A stretch of 64,000 nt of DNA from Alistipes sp. (GTDB taxonomy: Bacteria > Bacteroidota > Bacteroidia > Bacteroidales > Rikenellaceae), in contig JAGBAX010000022.1 in the NCBI GenBank assembly GCA_017938765.1, forward strand, positions 1 to 64,000, in the 5' to 3' direction. The notes under the pieces are model-generated. The model had not been told where the DNA came from, ran no database searches, and saw only the letters and a program-made list of their open reading frames with translations. The position numbers and the translations under genes are program-made. Shown one piece after another: positions 1-7,919 of this stretch (its first letter is position 1; each line of letters begins with the position of its first letter).

Positions 1-139
1 ACGCCCATGCCAGAGCCTTACAGCTCCACTACTAACCTGTTGCATTACTTTTTTGTTTAGCTACACAAATGTATACGCAACAATCCACTTTTGCAAACAA
101 TTAGCCACAATATAGATAGTTGTGCCCAAATTTGCTATT

Positions 140-364
140 TTAAGCAAGTTGTCCTGTGGCTAATTCGTTCTTCAAGAACGAATATATATATTGAGTGCTC
201 TGAAAATATAGGCCTGTTGCAGGGTCACACAATTTGGAGTATGTTTCAGATTCGTACAACGTATCAAGAGCCTCTGCAATACTCATCTCAAAGTCTTGTG
301 TCAGCAACTCTGCTAAATCGGCAGCAATAGCCTCCTTCATATAGTTAAAGTCACTGGTTGTCAT
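140..364 (-). CDS. Small conserved 74-aa protein, function unknown
   Basis: The reading frame is open back to 541, but a TATCTTTG promoter box lies at 430-437 on this strand, so a start at 364 (MTTSDFNYMKE) fits better than one upstream of the promoter. The protein is acidic and mostly helical, with a central EALDTLYESETYSKL and a C-terminal DPATGLYFQS...FLKNEL. From memory it resembles small Bacteroidales and Clostridia proteins found beside DUF3791/DUF3990 genes, which look toxin-antitoxin-like; no such partner is visible here. No signal peptide or membrane segment is seen. It is divergent from the sigma factor gene. Function is not assigned. Confidence 0.6.
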   Translation of the reverse strand: MTTSDFNYMKEAIAADLAELLTQDFEMSIAEALDTLYESETYSKLCDPATGLYFQSTQYIYSFLKNELATGQLA

Positions 365-429
365 AATCTCACAAGGTGTTGAATGGCGGCTTCTGTACCA
401 AAGAAATATTATACACTTTACTTCTATCA

Positions 430-437
430 CAAAGATA
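430..437 (-). promoter_or_regulatory. -7 promoter box TATCTTTG for the 74-aa gene
   Basis: CAAAGATA on the plus strand reads TATCTTTG on the minus strand, a match to the Bacteroidota -7 consensus TAnnTTTG. It lies about 65 nt upstream of the proposed start at 364. No TTTG -33 box is found at the usual 19-21 nt spacing. Confidence 0.5.
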
Positions 438-528
438 GTGCATTTTTCTTGGATAGAGATATTTTCCAAAAACAAATTTACCAAATATTTTTTGGGTAGC
501 GATGTTACAAATCGTACTATATATTCGT

Positions 529-536
529 TATATTTG
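529..536 (+). promoter_or_regulatory. -7 promoter box TATATTTG for the ECF sigma operon
   Basis: TATATTTG matches TAnnTTTG and ends 22 nt before the GTG start of the sigma gene, giving a very short leader. The upstream sequence has no clear TTTG at 20 nt. Autoregulation by the encoded ECF factor through a different motif is possible but not visible. Confidence 0.4.
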
Positions 537-558
537 TGCAAGAGAATATTTTTGAGTT

Positions 559-1059
559 GTGAATAGTGCTTCGGAGAGATATACGCAATTTATTCTTTCG
601 GTCAAGGATACTCTTTTTCGCTTGGCGTTGAGCCTTGTGGGGAGTAGTGTGGAGGCGGAGGATATTGTGCAGGATATATACGAAAGGGTATGGAGGGCGC
701 GGGACAAGGTGCTCGCAGAGCCCTATCCGAGGGCGTATGTCTGCCGTATGACTCGCAACTTAGCGATAGATAGGCTTCGGGCGCGGAAAGAGAGTGTAGA
801 CCAAGAGTGGGGCGGATATACAGATGGAGATAGGGAGTTAGCGATAAGAGATATGGCGCAATTTACACGGCGGGTTATCGCCTCACTGCCAGAGCGACAA
901 CGAGTAGCAATAGAGATGAGAGATGTTGAAGGGTATGAGATAGAGGAGATAGCAACAGTGCTTGAGTGTGATGCCGCGAGCGTGAGGATGAATATCTCAA
1001 GGGCGCGTAAAAGAGTTAGAGAAGAGGTTTTAAAGGCTATAAACTATGGAGAGAAGTGA
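559..1059 (+). CDS. ECF-family RNA polymerase sigma factor
   Basis: This 166-aa protein has the size and two-domain layout of an ECF sigma factor. Sigma region 2 spans about residues 10-75, with the core-binding AEDIVQDIYERVWR at 33-46 and a promoter-melting segment RAYVCRMTRNLAIDRLR. Region 4 spans about 104-155 (LPERQRVAIEMRDVEGYEIEEIA, then a recognition helix around SVRMNISRARKR). The start is GTG at 559; no ATG fits upstream of the sigma-2 fold. It overlaps the next gene by 14 nt, the usual coupling of a sigma factor to its anti-sigma partner. It probably directs the four-gene operon and unknown targets. Family assignment is firm; the regulon is unknown. Confidence 0.93.
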   Translation: MNSASERYTQFILSVKDTLFRLALSLVGSSVEAEDIVQDIYERVWRARDKVLAEPYPRAYVCRMTRNLAIDRLRARKESVDQEWGGYTDGDRELAIRDMAQFTRRVIASLPERQRVAIEMRDVEGYEIEEIATVLECDAASVRMNISRARKRVREEVLKAINYGEK

Positions 1060-1501
1060 AGTTAAGGCTCTGTTAGAGCTATATTTTGAGGGTCAGACGA
1101 CATTGGAGCAGGAGCGACAACTCTCCGCCTACTTCTTGACCTGTGAGGATATTCCTGCAGAGCTGTTGCCTTACAAGGCGATTTTTGCAGCCTTTGCTAC
1201 GGCAAAAGTGGTTACAACTACTGTTGAGCCAAAGGTCCAGAATCCTCGCCGCAGTTGGAAAATTATATGGGGAGTAGCGGCCTCACTCTCAGCAGCGGCG
1301 TGTGTAGTGTTGGGGGTATTCCTCTGGAGCGGGAAGCCGCAGGATGGAACAACAGATTTAGTATGCTATGTAGATGGCGTAGAGGTTACAGATAGCGACA
1401 TTGCCCTGGCAGAGGCCGAAAGGATACTTGCCGATGCGGCGGCGGATGTAAGCCAAGCAATGGCACAGATAGAGAAGATTAATATTTTTAACAAGCGATA
1501 A
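1046..1501 (+). CDS. Probable anti-sigma factor, single-pass membrane protein
   Basis: This 151-aa protein starts inside the sigma gene (14-nt overlap). The cytoplasmic N-terminus, about residues 1-70, contains LLELYFEGQTTLEQERQL, a helical segment I associate with proteins that follow ECF sigma genes in Bacteroidales. A single membrane helix lies at about 73-94 (IIWGVAASLSAAACVVLGVFLW), followed by a periplasmic tail of about 55 residues. There is no zinc-binding HxxxCxxC motif, so it is not a ZAS-type anti-sigma factor. The role is inferred from position, topology and overlap rather than from a recognised domain. Confidence 0.6.
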   Translation: MERSEVKALLELYFEGQTTLEQERQLSAYFLTCEDIPAELLPYKAIFAAFATAKVVTTTVEPKVQNPRRSWKIIWGVAASLSAAACVVLGVFLWSGKPQDGTTDLVCYVDGVEVTDSDIALAEAERILADAAADVSQAMAQIEKINIFNKR

Positions 1502-1503
1502 CT

Positions 1504-2337
1504 ATGAGACGATTTTTTACACTTTTTTCACTACTTGCAATACTATTTACTACAACTACTGCCCAGCAAATAATCCCCCTTGATAGCAAGGGCGAGAGTA
1601 GTGTTGCGGCAAAGGATGGCAAACTTGATTTGAGCATTGCCGGTATGAACTTCTCCTTTGGCGGTCAGAAGAAGACGGAGAGCAAAAGTGAGAGCAAAAC
1701 CACCCAAAAGGTAAATTACACCTTCGGGGGCGTGAGTATGGCAAAGAACAACCACTTGGCTCTGTTGGAGATTGGCACAAACTTTACGGTAAACAACTAC
1801 TTTGATAAGTATGACGGAGCGGTGCGAGATGCGCTTAACTTCAGCAACCACAAGTCAATATGTTGCACCATAAACCTTATGACGATGAATGTACCACTAA
1901 ATCCAAAGCGCACACTCGGTTTTACTATGGGCTTTGGCTTTGCGATGGAGAACTATACCTTTGCCGACAAGGTGACGCTAAAGTATGAGGGTGGCTGTTT
2001 TGACATTATCCAGTTGGACGAGAGCATAAAAAAGTCAAAGATTAATATCAATTACATCCACATCCCGCTGCTCTTTGACTGGAACATTCGCAAGGGTTTC
2101 TTTGTCTCTGCAGGTGGCCAGTTAGATATTCTTATGGGCTCTAAGCTCTCATACAAGAGGCCAAAGACGACTATTGAGGGCAAGCTGCCGCTTAATCCCG
2201 TGCAGGTGGGTGTTACAGCGCGCATAGGTTGGCGCAGGATATACGCCTTTGCAAACTACTCGCTGCTCAATATGTACAAAAAGAGCACAGAGATTTCGGC
2301 AAATCGTATGTCTGTAGGTGTGGGTCTGTTTTTCTAA
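1504..2337 (+). CDS. Secreted outer-membrane beta-barrel protein (PorT-like)
   Basis: This 277-aa protein has a signal peptide (MRRFFTLFSLLAILFTTTTAQ) followed by a polar linker rich in Lys and Ser to about residue 75. The remainder alternates short amphipathic strands with turns and ends in VGVGLFF, with the terminal aromatic typical of outer-membrane barrels. The segments NINYIHIPLLFDWNIRKGFFVSAGGQLDI and VTARIGWRRIYAFANYSLLNMYK resemble the outer_membrane_beta-barrel/PorT families. It starts 2 nt after the anti-sigma-like gene, so it is probably a target and possible sensor of the same ECF system. No enzymatic motif is seen. Confidence 0.7.
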   Translation: MRRFFTLFSLLAILFTTTTAQQIIPLDSKGESSVAAKDGKLDLSIAGMNFSFGGQKKTESKSESKTTQKVNYTFGGVSMAKNNHLALLEIGTNFTVNNYFDKYDGAVRDALNFSNHKSICCTINLMTMNVPLNPKRTLGFTMGFGFAMENYTFADKVTLKYEGGCFDIIQLDESIKKSKININYIHIPLLFDWNIRKGFFVSAGGQLDILMGSKLSYKRPKTTIEGKLPLNPVQVGVTARIGWRRIYAFANYSLLNMYKKSTEISANRMSVGVGLFF

Positions 2338-2349
2338 AATGGTGAGGCT

Positions 2350-2781
2350 ATGAAACGACTTATTACAATACTTTTTTTGCTGCTGCCACTAACAGCTGTT
2401 GCGCAAGATAGTGTGTTTTTGGGCTTTGTTAAGAAGTACTCTGGGCAGAAGGGCTTTACGACTGTTGAGCTATCAGAGCAGTTGCTTAAAACGATGGGCG
2501 TGGGCGATGGTATAGAGAGTATGTATGCTGTTTCGGTTGAGGATAGAGAGAAGGTTGCAGATTTTTGTGCAGATACAAAGTCTCTTATCTCTCACTACAA
2601 GGTGTTGATGTCGTTCCTTAACGATGGCAAGAGCATCTCTATCTACAGTCGCAATAGCGCATCAAAGAGTATTACTCACCTTATAATTTTTATTAGGTCA
2701 GAGGCGGCGGCGACGCTCGTTCTGCTCTATGGAAGCAATATTGAGCTGACAAATTTTTTGTCAGAGAATATGGGTCACTAA
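2350..2781 (+). CDS. DUF4252 family secreted protein
   Basis: This 143-aa protein has a signal peptide (MKRLITILFLLLPLTAVAQ) and a DUF4252-like body: an N-terminal helix with FTTVELSEQLLKTM, a middle segment with SHYKVLMSFLNDGKSISIYSR, and a C-terminal VLLYGSNIELTNFL. DUF4252 genes commonly follow ECF sigma genes in Bacteroides, which matches this position as last gene of the sigma operon. No lipobox Cys is present. Its stop overlaps the stop of the convergent barrel gene by 4 nt. The biochemical function of the family is not known to me. Confidence 0.75.
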   Translation: MKRLITILFLLLPLTAVAQDSVFLGFVKKYSGQKGFTTVELSEQLLKTMGVGDGIESMYAVSVEDREKVADFCADTKSLISHYKVLMSFLNDGKSISIYSRNSASKSITHLIIFIRSEAAATLVLLYGSNIELTNFLSENMGH

Positions 2782-5216
2782 AAGCTGAACTTTACCTGCA
2801 AGAAGTAGGTGCGAGGGTAGGCGTAGAGGAGGTAAGAGGCAAATGGGGTGGCGGTAAAGTCATCCCATTTGTATTGTTTGCGGATGCGCGATGTCTCGTA
2901 GCCTCGGAAGATGATGTTACGGTTACCCAGCAGGTTGTTTACGGCAATGAAAAGAGTAACCTTAGACTTTGGATGTCGCTGCAAAAATGTTGGTGCAGCG
3001 CTATTGGCATACACCTTTCGGCTCTTCAGATAGAAGCTCTTTGAGAGTGTTAGATTTAGGCAAAAGACATCTGGCAGTCGCTCTTGAGCGATAAGGGCTG
3101 TGCGTTGCTCTGTGGTGGTTGTGTGGCATAGAATGCTCTCTGTGCGACGAACAAGCGAAGGGATAACATAGCGCTGTGCGTGGTACTCTGCATCAAGGTT
3201 TGCACCCCAGCCACGATTGTAGTAGCTAAGGCTAACCAGTGCGCTAAGCTCTGGCGTAGTGCCCGTGCGTAGGTCGTAGAGGTTATCTATTTGGTCTGTA
3301 GATAGCAGGCGGTTGTCCTTGTCGGCATATACAGTAACTGTTGGCGAGCCAGCGTAGCGGTAACGGCCATAGGTTGCGCCTGCTGCAATAGTGAGGTGGT
3401 TGTTGATGCTGTACTGCGCCTCAACCTCTACGCCAGTGGCAAGGGTTGCAAGGTCTGTGGTTACAATATCTGCATACTCTGACTCAACATCGTAGTATGA
3501 GTGTGACACATCTGTCTGCCGAGCGTGGTAACGTGCAAAGAGCGAGGCGTGGAGCGAAAAGCTGTTTAGAGTCAGGTGGTAAGAGGCTGCTGCACAAAGC
3601 AGTGCCGATAGGCGAGGGTTGTTTACAGTGAGGTTGTTGTACTCGCTCTGTAGAAATAGATTTTGAGCCTCAGCGGGGGTAAAAAGTGCCGCAGCAGATG
3701 CTGTTATGTGGTGTTTGCGATTTGGGGCATACTGCAGACAGATGTAGGCAGCGCAGTCGGCAAAGGTTAGAAGTTTAGATTGTCCGTAGGAGTTTGCTGC
3801 AAATAGCTCTTTGCGGTAGTATCCTCGTCGGCGGGCGGTGCTACTGCCGAGACGTAGATAGCCATCAACCTTGAACACCTCTGTGGTGTAGTTGAGCGCA
3901 GAGAATAGCGAAACACTGCTCTCTGTTAGCGCATAGTCATATCCGTAGCGCTCTGATTTGCCGACCTTTCGCCCAGGACTATTTAGGTCGTTGAGCAGCA
4001 TATTGCTCTGGGTGTCGTCGTCAATAAGGAAGAAGTCTATATCTTCAAAGTCGCCTCCAGAGAGTAGATCTGCGGCGCGCTTGAAGTTGCGCTGGCGGTC
4101 AATCACTGCGCGAAGACCATATTTTAGCGTTAGCGAGGGGCTGAATGAGCGCTCTATAGAGGCTGTAAGTTGCAGATTTGTGCGCCTTGTTATGCGGTTG
4201 TTGATAATGTAGATGCTCTGACTCTGTAGGCGGTTGCGACGGTGCAATTCGTCAAAGTTTATCTGGGTGTATCTGCTGTCACCATTTGTCCACGCGCTTT
4301 TTACCGCTTCGGCAGTTGTTGTGTCTGTATAGTAGCTTGGCAGGTAGCGGTAGTTGTCTGGCAGTGGTGTGGCGCTACCGAGCCAATCCAGCCCACTGTA
4401 GGCGCGCGAGCCGAGAGTTGTGGCAAGGGCTATGTTCAGATTGCGAGAAGAGCCTATCTTACGACTATATGAGGCAAGGGCTGTGGGCTGTATGGTGGTA
4501 ATGGTGTTTGCATTTCTGACCTTGCCCGCTTGATATCCCCACGCGGGGTTGTAGTAGTGGTCCGAGGTCAGAGCAAAAGCCTCTGCAAAGGAGGCCTTGC
4601 GCAGTCCCCGCTCCGAGGGTGTGAAGAGCAGGGCAAAAAAGAGTCGGCTATCATCTTTTAGCGTCGTTGTGGCGCTGAGGTTTAGTGTAGCCTCGTTTGT
4701 AAATACGCCCTTTATGTGGCTATCCCTGCCCGTGCGCAGGCTAAGGTCGCAGAAGAGTCGCCAGTTGCCTATATCCTGAACTGTTGAGGCTGTTAGTCCA
4801 CCCAGATAACTTCGCGAGGCGAGGCTTATGCCCACATCGGTGCGCTTTACGGTGGCGCTATCTTGACAGTAGTAGGCCGCAGAGAGTGTACTAATCTCTG
4901 CTCTGCGTAAGCCCAGACGCCTTGCGCGACTATGGTTGAGTTTAGGGAGTAGCAGACCCTCAAACCACTCGCTCTGCTGGAAGTAACTTGTGCCACGATA
5001 GTGGTTGATAACGACTGAACTCTGGTTAAAGAGGCTTCTGTAGTGCGGCGTGTCAATAGCTTGCTCTTCTCTCTCTGCGGCTAAGGTTTGGTCGGTCGCA
5101 TCCTCAATACTCTCATCCTCAAACTGCTTATAGATGCGATACTGCTCAGCACTCTGACCTGTGGCGCAGAGCGTGAGCAGTAACAATAGGGGTAGTATAA
5201 AGGCTCGCCGATACAT
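2778..5216 (-). CDS. TonB-receptor-like outer-membrane barrel lacking a plug domain
   Basis: This 812-aa protein has a signal peptide (MYRRAFILPLLLLLTLCATGQ) and a long beta-barrel rich in Tyr, Asn and Thr with alternating strands. It ends in RTYFLQVKFSF, the C-terminal Phe signature of outer-membrane barrels. The last 100 residues (FIAVNNLLGNRNII..., YAYPRTYFLQVKFSF) closely resemble the end of Bacteroidota TonB-dependent receptors. The roughly 110 residues after the signal hold no recognisable carboxypeptidase-like domain, TonB box or plug signature, so energised transport is doubtful. The start lies 1 nt after the LRR gene stop, so the two are co-transcribed. It might be an open pore, adhesin or receptor scaffold. 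Confidence 0.72.
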   Translation of the reverse strand: MYRRAFILPLLLLLTLCATGQSAEQYRIYKQFEDESIEDATDQTLAAEREEQAIDTPHYRSLFNQSSVVINHYRGTSYFQQSEWFEGLLLPKLNHSRARRLGLRRAEISTLSAAYYCQDSATVKRTDVGISLASRSYLGGLTASTVQDIGNWRLFCDLSLRTGRDSHIKGVFTNEATLNLSATTTLKDDSRLFFALLFTPSERGLRKASFAEAFALTSDHYYNPAWGYQAGKVRNANTITTIQPTALASYSRKIGSSRNLNIALATTLGSRAYSGLDWLGSATPLPDNYRYLPSYYTDTTTAEAVKSAWTNGDSRYTQINFDELHRRNRLQSQSIYIINNRITRRTNLQLTASIERSFSPSLTLKYGLRAVIDRQRNFKRAADLLSGGDFEDIDFFLIDDDTQSNMLLNDLNSPGRKVGKSERYGYDYALTESSVSLFSALNYTTEVFKVDGYLRLGSSTARRRGYYRKELFAANSYGQSKLLTFADCAAYICLQYAPNRKHHITASAAALFTPAEAQNLFLQSEYNNLTVNNPRLSALLCAAASYHLTLNSFSLHASLFARYHARQTDVSHSYYDVESEYADIVTTDLATLATGVEVEAQYSINNHLTIAAGATYGRYRYAGSPTVTVYADKDNRLLSTDQIDNLYDLRTGTTPELSALVSLSYYNRGWGANLDAEYHAQRYVIPSLVRRTESILCHTTTTEQRTALIAQERLPDVFCLNLTLSKSFYLKSRKVYANSAAPTFLQRHPKSKVTLFIAVNNLLGNRNIIFRGYETSRIRKQYKWDDFTATPFASYLLYAYPRTYFLQVKFSF

Positions 5217-5217
5217 A

Positions 5218-6330
5218 TCACTCTACAGCAGAGTATCCGTGTATTCTCTCGGTGTATTGTTGCCAGCCCTCGTACTCCTTATATCTCTCTAAGGCTGCTT
5301 GTGGTACGTAAATCTTCATTCCCATCGTAACGCGTAGAGACTCGGCGCCAAACTTCGGGGTAAGGCTCTGAAGGTATAGAGCAACAATATTGCAATGCTC
5401 AAAGGCGTACGGCTCAATCTGCTCAACATCGCTTCCCATATATAGCTTTGTAATACCTTGACAACCAGAGAGTAGACCCTCAGAAATTATCTTTATACCC
5501 TGAGGAACGGTAAAGCTCTTCAGTGCTGTGCAACGGGCAAAGGCGTACTGGCCTATGCTCTTTAGGCTCTGTCCGAAATCTATAATCTTGAGCGCCGAGC
5601 ACCCCTCAAAGGCGCAGATGCCGATACTTTGCAGGCTGTCGGGTAGAGTTACGCTGTTAAGAGCCACGCAACCAGAGAAGGCGTAATCGCCAATGCTCTC
5701 TACTCTGGCTGGCAGGGTTATACTTGTAAGGGTAGTGCAGTCGTAGAAGGCGTTTTTGCTAAGCTGTGTAATCTCGGTGTCAAACTTGATTACTCCGCGA
5801 CCATTTTGGTAGACATTTGACACCACAGTACCATTAGCAAGGAGGCTTCTAAACTCAACCTCGCTATTCTCTAAGCTGGTATACCAAATCTCATCGGTTG
5901 CGGGCAGGGCCTTGGCGCGAAGGGTCACTGTGGTAGTGCTGTCAAATGCATCCTGCCCAACATTTGTGCAGGAGTGTGGGATAGATATGGTTTTGAGCTC
6001 AGAGCAGCCCGCAAAGGCTCTTGCGCCAATCTTTGTCACGCTATCGGGCATAACAACCTTCTGTAGGGCGGTACAGCCTTGACAAGCACCATCAGCAATC
6101 TCTGTTACACCACTTGGAAAGACAATGCTTGTAAGTTTTTTGTTCTCCAAAAAGGCATTCCAGCCAATCTCTGTCACTGGTCGGTTAAAGGTGATAATAC
6201 CCCACCCTTCGTCGTACGAGTTAGAGACGATTTTGGCACTGAAGTAGAGCGCAGTAGGGTTTATAACAGCTCCGTCTGAAGAGGTGTACCATATCTGGTT
6301 TGGCGATGGTTGTGTCAGCATATTTCCCAT
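5218..6330 (-). CDS. BspA-like leucine-rich repeat (LRR_5) protein without signal peptide
   Basis: This 370-aa protein is built of BspA/LRR_5 repeats of about 23 residues (for example IGDYAFSGCVALNSVTLPDS and IGICAFEGCSALKIIDFGQS). It has an internal duplication: residues ~13-70 (IWYTSSDG...VSNSYDEGWGIITFN) recur at ~148-205 (IWYTSLEN...VSNVYQNGRGVIKFD), each a non-LRR cap followed by repeats. The C-terminus has a short unique cap (MKIYVPQAALERYKEYEGW). No signal peptide is present, and an in-frame TAA five codons upstream of the ATG rules out a longer form. Most BspA-like proteins are secreted, so this one is cytoplasmic or unusually exported. It is the first gene of a two-gene operon with the barrel. 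Confidence 0.85.
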   Translation of the reverse strand: MGNMLTQPSPNQIWYTSSDGAVINPTALYFSAKIVSNSYDEGWGIITFNRPVTEIGWNAFLENKKLTSIVFPSGVTEIADGACQGCTALQKVVMPDSVTKIGARAFAGCSELKTISIPHSCTNVGQDAFDSTTTVTLRAKALPATDEIWYTSLENSEVEFRSLLANGTVVSNVYQNGRGVIKFDTEITQLSKNAFYDCTTLTSITLPARVESIGDYAFSGCVALNSVTLPDSLQSIGICAFEGCSALKIIDFGQSLKSIGQYAFARCTALKSFTVPQGIKIISEGLLSGCQGITKLYMGSDVEQIEPYAFEHCNIVALYLQSLTPKFGAESLRVTMGMKIYVPQAALERYKEYEGWQQYTERIHGYSAVE

Positions 6331-6381
6331 AGTGTAAATGTTTTAACTATATGTATAGAGCGACAAGGTATAAAATTATTA

Positions 6382-6413
6382 CAAACATACTAAAAACAAT
6401 CCGATTTTGCAAT
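6382..6413 (-). promoter_or_regulatory. Promoter of the LRR/barrel operon
   Basis: On the minus strand a TTG box (6410-6412, in context ATTG) is followed after 20 nt by TATGTTTG (6382-6389). This matches the Bacteroidota -33/-7 pattern at the consensus spacing and would give a leader of about 45 nt before the start at 6330. Confidence 0.6.
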
Positions 6414-6463
6414 ATTTTGTTCAACTTGCGCTCTATATATTGTGGAACTAAATAAGCGATGAG

Positions 6464-7888
6464 ATGAAAACAGTAATTTTTGGTGTTGAGGTAGACCACT
6501 ACAAAGAGGAGGTTGATTTGCTGCGTGCGATGACCTATATGTTTATACAGTTTAGGTCAGACCAAGTGGCTTTAGCACCCTTTGTGGCAGAGTGTTTGCA
6601 GAATGGAGAGTATGACTATAAGGAGTGGATGGAAAACAATGGCCGTAAGGTTGAGGAACTGCTGACGCAGAAACTTATAGAGGGAGTCCTAAATAAATAT
6701 ATGCTCAAGCAGCTCAAGCAGTGGACAGCATCCTACGCTAGACCGCGATTTGACGAGCTGATGTACTTTGAAGAGAAGTACGATATTGACCTTATAGAGG
6801 ATATTATACCGATGCTTGACTGCTTAGAGATAAACTCTGCCCGCGAGCTCTCTGATATGGTAAAAGAGTATATCGTGGGTCAGGATGAGGCTATAGATAT
6901 GCTCAGCGTGCCATTCTTCCAGCATATTGAGAGCTTCCGCCAAGGGTATACCTGTCCTGTGAAGAGCTCGGCGATAATTATGGGGCCTACGGGCATTGGT
7001 AAGAGTGAGATTCTGCGCCGCTTTGGCGATATTGCCCGCAAGGCAGGCTGCCCCGTTATCCGTATAAACAGCAATGAGGTGGTGCCATCAGCATGGAAGG
7101 GTCTCCATATTACAGATGTTATTGCCCGCTTGCTTACCGAGTACTCTATAGACCAACTGCGCTATGCGGTGCTGATTTTCCATGAGGCGGACAAGCTCAC
7201 TCACCACTCAATGCGTAAAGTAGGCAGTGAGGATATAGATGTAGATATGATTCGCGATATCATGCGACTACATGAGACGGGTCACAGCCTGCACCTTGAG
7301 AATGGATATAACTCTGATATGTCGGTCAATGCTTGCCAGCTACCGATAGACAATCTGCTTATTGTCTTTGATGGTGCGTTCTATGGTATGGACGATATTA
7401 TCAAGCGCCGCCTAAATAGTGGCTCTATGCTTGGCTATGGATGTAGCAGGGGTAGCACAGAAGAGGAGAATATCCTCAGACAGGTGACTGCCGAGGATAT
7501 GGTTGCGTGGGGATATCCGCCAGAGCTTGTTGGTCGTATCGGAACATTCTGCGCTCTTAATCCGCTCTCGGAGCAGACTATTTATCAGATTATGCTCTCG
7601 GCAAAGGAGAATATCCTTGGCGAGCATATAAAATACTGCAAGCGATACAATGTTGAGCTTAAGTTCTCGGACGATGCGCTGCGATATATCGCCAATCAGG
7701 CATACAACTCTGGTATGGGATTTAGAAATGTCAAGACAATACTCTCCCAGTGTATGAATAGCCTCTACTATAACCTCTGCGCTGTGACAACAGAGTCTAA
7801 TCCTAAGGTTGTAGAGATAGACCGCGACTTTGTCGCCTCGCACATTGGCAAATATTCTACTCCGCAAAATAAGGTTTTAACAAGGTAA
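6464..7888 (+). CDS. Divergent ClpX-like AAA+ ATPase
   Basis: This 474-aa protein aligns by motif to ClpX from about residue 130. Walker A is GPTGIGKS (174-181), Walker B region is VLIFHEADKL (236-245), the arginine-finger region is ELVGRIGTFCALNPLS (355-369), and sensor 2 is GMGFRNVKTIL (418-427). Several positions deviate: the first Walker B acid is His (HE instead of DE), the GYVG pore loop is replaced by WKGLHI (211-216), and the zinc-binding domain of ClpX is replaced by an unrelated charged N-terminus of about 125 residues. It is probably an ATP-dependent remodelling enzyme, but ClpP partnership is uncertain. It is transcribed alone and followed by a strong terminator. A weak TATATTG lies at 6436-6442. 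Confidence 0.8.
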   Translation: MKTVIFGVEVDHYKEEVDLLRAMTYMFIQFRSDQVALAPFVAECLQNGEYDYKEWMENNGRKVEELLTQKLIEGVLNKYMLKQLKQWTASYARPRFDELMYFEEKYDIDLIEDIIPMLDCLEINSARELSDMVKEYIVGQDEAIDMLSVPFFQHIESFRQGYTCPVKSSAIIMGPTGIGKSEILRRFGDIARKAGCPVIRINSNEVVPSAWKGLHITDVIARLLTEYSIDQLRYAVLIFHEADKLTHHSMRKVGSEDIDVDMIRDIMRLHETGHSLHLENGYNSDMSVNACQLPIDNLLIVFDGAFYGMDDIIKRRLNSGSMLGYGCSRGSTEEENILRQVTAEDMVAWGYPPELVGRIGTFCALNPLSEQTIYQIMLSAKENILGEHIKYCKRYNVELKFSDDALRYIANQAYNSGMGFRNVKTILSQCMNSLYYNLCAVTTESNPKVVEIDRDFVASHIGKYSTPQNKVLTR

Positions 7889-7919
7889 GAGTACAACTAA
7901 GTGTTGTACTCTTTTTTTA
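7887..7919 (+). terminator. Rho-independent terminator after the ClpX-like gene
   Basis: A perfect 11-bp stem (AAGAGTACAAC/GTTGTACTCTT) with a 5-nt loop is followed by seven T residues. It overlaps the last codons of the convergent DUF975 gene. Confidence 0.9.

Noticed and set aside
91-330. 79-aa plus-strand open frame at the left end
   Set aside because: It is antisense to the better-supported 74-aa gene, has no promoter and no protein-like composition.
6420-6442. Promoter TTTG...TATATTG for the ClpX-like gene
   Set aside because: The -7 box lacks one T and the spacer is only 16 nt, so it does not meet the pattern seen at the other promoters.
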